The notes under the pieces are model-generated. The model made no database searches, was not told where the DNA came from, and saw only the letters and a list, made by a program, of their open reading frames with translations. From the NCBI GenBank assembly GCA_937892655.1, contig CALBJC010000099.1, positions 1 through 17,435 on the forward strand: a DNA stretch of 17,435 nt, read 5' to 3'. Both the position numbers and the translations under genes were made by a program. Each line of letters opens with the position of its first letter. Position 1 is the stretch's first letter. The stretch comes from an uncultured Clostridia bacterium. GTDB lineage: Bacteria > Bacillota > Clostridia > Oscillospirales > Ruminococcaceae. Shown one piece after another: positions 15,162-17,435 of this stretch.

Positions 15162-16486
15162 CTTTACCAATCAAAAAACCACGAGCGATTTTCCCGAGCG
15201 TTCTGCTGGCACTTCTGGCAATTATTGTTATTTCATCACTGCTGGCGTTTTTCATTGCAATGCCGCTTATCACTCAGGCAGTAAGCCCGACGATTAAAAC
15301 AAATCTTACAAATGTGGCAAATACAGCAAACAGAATTCACAGCGTTTCAGGTGCTACTGCGCAGGAGCTTGCAGAATATATTACAAGCCCTACTACTGTT
15401 GCAAAAGCATTCTCTGTTGATGATGCAGAGGATCTTGGGCTGACTCAAGAGGATATTGCTATGCTCAATGAGGGCAGCGGTGTATTCAAGCCTTTGTTTC
15501 ACGCTCTGGATTCATATATGGTTATAAAAATTGACGACAGCTACATAAAGCTGAGTATGGCTTTTAATACCCTGGGCTTTGCAAGCTACCGAAAAGCCGC
15601 AACCTTTACGCTTATCATCTGTTTTTTGATTTCAACTATTATCATAACTATTTTCGTAAAGCGATTTACATCGCCGCTTACCATGCTTTCAAAGGCTACA
15701 AACGAGATTGCAAAAGGTAATTTTGATGTAAACATCAGTGCCGACAGACAGGTTTACAACCAATCGGAAATGTCTCAGCTGATTTCAAACTTCAACCGTA
15801 TGGCAAAGGAATTATCACAAAACGAGCTTATGCGAAAAGACTTTATAAACAGCGTTTCGCACGAGTTCAAAACGCCTATTGCCTCTATTTCGGGCTTTGC
15901 TTCAATGCTCAAGAAGGAAAACCTGACAGATGAAGAAAGAGAAGAATTTACAAACATTATCATCTCAGAAAGTAAGCGTCTGACAAACCTTTCAACAAAC
16001 ATTCTAAAGCTTGCAAGACTTGACAGCGTTGAGTTTGTTGATAAAACAAAAACCTACTCACTCGACGAACAGCTCAGAAACTGCGTTTTGCTTTTAGAGC
16101 CTAAATGGAGCGAGAAAAATATAGAGTTTGACATTGATCTTGACGAGGTTGAAATCGCAGCCGACGAGGAGCTTCTGACGCAGGCATGGATAAATCTTAT
16201 TGATAACGCTATAAAGTTTACTCCGCAAAATGGCGAAATCAAGGTCTTACTCAAAAAGGAAAATGAAAAAATCGTTGTGACGATCGCTGACAACGGTGTG
16301 GGTATGGATAAGAGCACTCAGGCAAGACTCTTTGAAATGTTCTATCAGGGGGATACAAATCACGCCTCTGAAGGAAACGGTCTGGGGCTTGCGATCGTCA
16401 AAAGAATTATCGACCTTTCGGGCGGCAATATAGAGGTATGGTCAGAACCGCTCGAAGGCAGCAGATTTACAATTACTTTCAGCTAG
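15158..16486 (+). CDS. Membrane sensor histidine kinase (HAMP-HisKA-HATPase)
   Basis: 442 residues. Membrane helix 1 spans about 12-35, an extracytoplasmic sensor region of about 110 residues follows (37-147), and helix 2 spans about 148-167. HAMP covers 168-222. The H box is SVSHEFKTPIASI with H235 as phosphorylated histidine. The ATP-binding domain has the N box WINLIDNAIKFTP, the G1 box DNGVGMD and the G2 box GNGLGLAIVKRI. It autophosphorylates and passes phosphate to D52 of the partner regulator. The sensor region matches no domain I recognise. It contains SVSGAT at 62-67, which resembles the tail of the ApbE flavinylation motif, though His occupies the position of the usual Asp. The gene ends 5 bp before a strong hairpin terminator. 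Confidence 0.93.
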   Translation: MTLPIKKPRAIFPSVLLALLAIIVISSLLAFFIAMPLITQAVSPTIKTNLTNVANTANRIHSVSGATAQELAEYITSPTTVAKAFSVDDAEDLGLTQEDIAMLNEGSGVFKPLFHALDSYMVIKIDDSYIKLSMAFNTLGFASYRKAATFTLIICFLISTIIITIFVKRFTSPLTMLSKATNEIAKGNFDVNISADRQVYNQSEMSQLISNFNRMAKELSQNELMRKDFINSVSHEFKTPIASISGFASMLKKENLTDEEREEFTNIIISESKRLTNLSTNILKLARLDSVEFVDKTKTYSLDEQLRNCVLLLEPKWSEKNIEFDIDLDEVEIAADEELLTQAWINLIDNAIKFTPQNGEIKVLLKKENEKIVVTIADNGVGMDKSTQARLFEMFYQGDTNHASEGNGLGLAIVKRIIDLSGGNIEVWSEPLEGSRFTITFS

Positions 16487-16491
16487 TTTTT

Positions 16492-16526
16492 ATAAAAGCA
16501 TTCTGCACTTTGCGGGATGCTTTTAT
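16492..16526 (+). terminator. Intrinsic terminator after the histidine kinase
   Basis: ATAAAAGCATTCTGC pairs with GCGGGATGCTTTTAT through 15 base pairs, two of them G-U, around the 5-base loop ACTTT. A T-rich stretch (TATTA) follows. It separates the two-component operon from serC. Confidence 0.8.
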
Positions 16527-16595
16527 TATTACGATTTATTTATGTTTTGTGGTAAAAAAATTCGTTAAAAAACTCACAAATCGACTAAATTTCTA

Positions 16596-16624
16596 TTGAC
16601 TATTATACTTTAAAGTAGTATAAT
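16596..16624 (+). promoter_or_regulatory. Sigma-A promoter of serC
   Basis: TTGACT (16596-16601), a 17-base spacer and TATAAT (16619-16624), almost perfect consensus. The predicted start is near 16631, giving a leader of about 42 nt with GGGAGGA as ribosome site before the ATG at 16673. The leader is too short for a T-box or a large riboswitch. Confidence 0.85.
16602..16624. promoter_or_regulatory. Inverted repeat covering the serC promoter spacer and -10 box
   Basis: ATTATACT (16602-16609) and AGTATAAT (16617-16624) are perfect inverted repeats around 7 bases. A second, nested palindrome ACTTTAAAGT lies at 16607-16616. A protein bound here would block RNA polymerase, so a repressor operator is likely. 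The regulator is not identifiable from the window. Confidence 0.5.
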
Positions 16625-16672
16625 GGTGATATAATTTTTTATTATCAATTTTATTATTGGGAGGATAACAAA

Positions 16673-17435
16673 ATGAGCAGAGTTTATAACTTCAGTGCAG
16701 GTCCTGCTGTTCTTCCTGAGGAAGTTCTCAGAGAAGCAGCTGACGAAATGCTTGACTACAAGGGCACAGGTATGTAATGGAAATGTCACACCGTTCAAAG
16801 GCTTACGACACAATCATCAAGGAAGCTGAACAGGATTTACGTGACATCATGAACATCCCTGACAACTACAAGGTGCTTTTCCTTCAGGGTGGTGCTTCAC
16901 AGCAGTTTGCTGCAGTTCCAATGAACCTTATGAAGAACAAGAAGGCAGCTTACATCATCACAGGTCAGTGGGCTAAGAAGGCTTATCAGGAAGCTCAGAT
17001 GTACGGCGAAGCAGTTGCTGTTGCATCATCAGCTGATAAGACATTCTCATACATTCCTGACTGTTCAAACCTCGATATTCCAGAAGATGCAGACTATGTT
17101 TACATCTGCGAAAACAATACAATCTACGGTACAAAGTTCTGGCAACTCCCTGACACAAAGGGCAAGGACCTTGTTTCTGACGTTTCATCATGCTTCCTTT
17201 CAGAGCCGGTTGACGTTTCAAAGTATGCTGTAATCTACGGCGGCGTTCAGAAGAACGTTGGTCCTGCTGGTGTAGTTATCGCTATCATCAGAGAAGACCT
17301 CATCACAGATGACGTACTCCCTGGCACACCAACAATGCTCAAGTGGAAGACACAGGCTGACAACGATTCACTCTACAACACACCTCCCTGCTACGGTATC
17401 TACATCTGCGGCAAGGTATTCAAGTGGATCAAGAA
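16673..17435 (+). pseudogene. serC: Phosphoserine aminotransferase gene, frameshifted after codon 34 and cut by the window edge
   Basis: SerC converts 3-phosphohydroxypyruvate to phosphoserine with glutamate and PLP in serine biosynthesis. The first part (16673-16777) reads MSRVYNFSAGPAVLPEEVL and so on to GTGM, then stops at TAA. The rest resumes in another frame from the ATG at 16777: MEMSHRSKAYD, the FLQGGASQQF phosphate-binding region, ENNTIYGTKF, SDVSSCFLSEP and the PLP-lysine motif YGGVQKNVGPAG, continuing to the right edge (about 220 codons visible). The conserved family stretch is GMSVMEMSHR. Here SV is missing because ATG is followed by TA rather than six bases before ATGGAA, an apparent 4-nt loss. 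Stop and restart overlap as TAATG, so reinitiation could give a split protein. A sequencing error is equally possible. Codon use stays highly biased on both sides, so any decay is recent. Confidence 0.88.

Noticed and set aside
16625..16672. T-box or amino-acid riboswitch ahead of serC
   Set aside because: The predicted leader is only about 42 nt with no T-box sequence or stable fold.
16973..17221. Minus-strand open frame within serC
   Set aside because: Shadow of the biased codon use of serC. The plus-strand frame carries all aminotransferase motifs.

Overview
The window looks like a chromosomal segment of a low-to-moderate GC Bacillota, most likely a clostridial gut organism of the Oscillospiraceae/Ruminococcus type. 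This is an inference. It rests on AT-rich intergenic DNA, strong GGAGG-type ribosome binding sites, tightly packed short operons, a YdbS/YdbT pair and a YfhO protein. No phage, transposon, tRNA, rRNA or CRISPR structure was seen.

Layout. (1) 1-2520, minus strand: a three-gene run of a YdbS-like and a YdbT-like bacterial PH-domain membrane protein, followed by nth (endonuclease III, cut by the left edge). (2) 2549-3877, plus strand: a lone sodium:alanine symporter-family gene wedged between minus-strand genes. It starts 28 bp from ydbS and its 3' end overlaps the next gene by 75 bp. (3) 3803-6459, minus strand: an XRE-type regulator with a clear promoter and an overlapping palindrome, then ApbE (FAD:protein FMN transferase lipoprotein), a NusG domain II membrane-anchored protein and a Gx-transporter/Hpre_diP_synt_I membrane protein. 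The last three form a compact set resembling the accessory part of flavin-based extracytoplasmic electron-transfer loci. (4) 6674-14244, plus strand: six packed genes, namely a histidine phosphatase, a polytopic membrane protein, Tex, an RluA-type pseudouridine synthase, YfhO and a Nudix hydrolase. (5) 14245-14486: a promoter-like element with helically phased TTAA repeats, a possible ~95-nt small RNA or leader with a C-rich hairpin loop, and an intrinsic terminator. (6) 14487-16486: an OmpR-type response regulator and its sensor kinase, ending in a strong hairpin terminator. (7) 16673-17435: serC (phosphoserine aminotransferase) behind a textbook promoter overlapped by a palindrome. The gene is broken after codon 34 by an apparent 4-nt loss and is cut by the right edge.

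The items most worth a second look are the serC frameshift (with a TAATG stop/start overlap), the xre-apbE-NusG II-Gx cluster, the candidate small RNA or leader ahead of the two-component system, the SGAT motif in the kinase sensor domain, and the tightly overlapped symporter gene. No wholly new system can be claimed from sequence reading alone.
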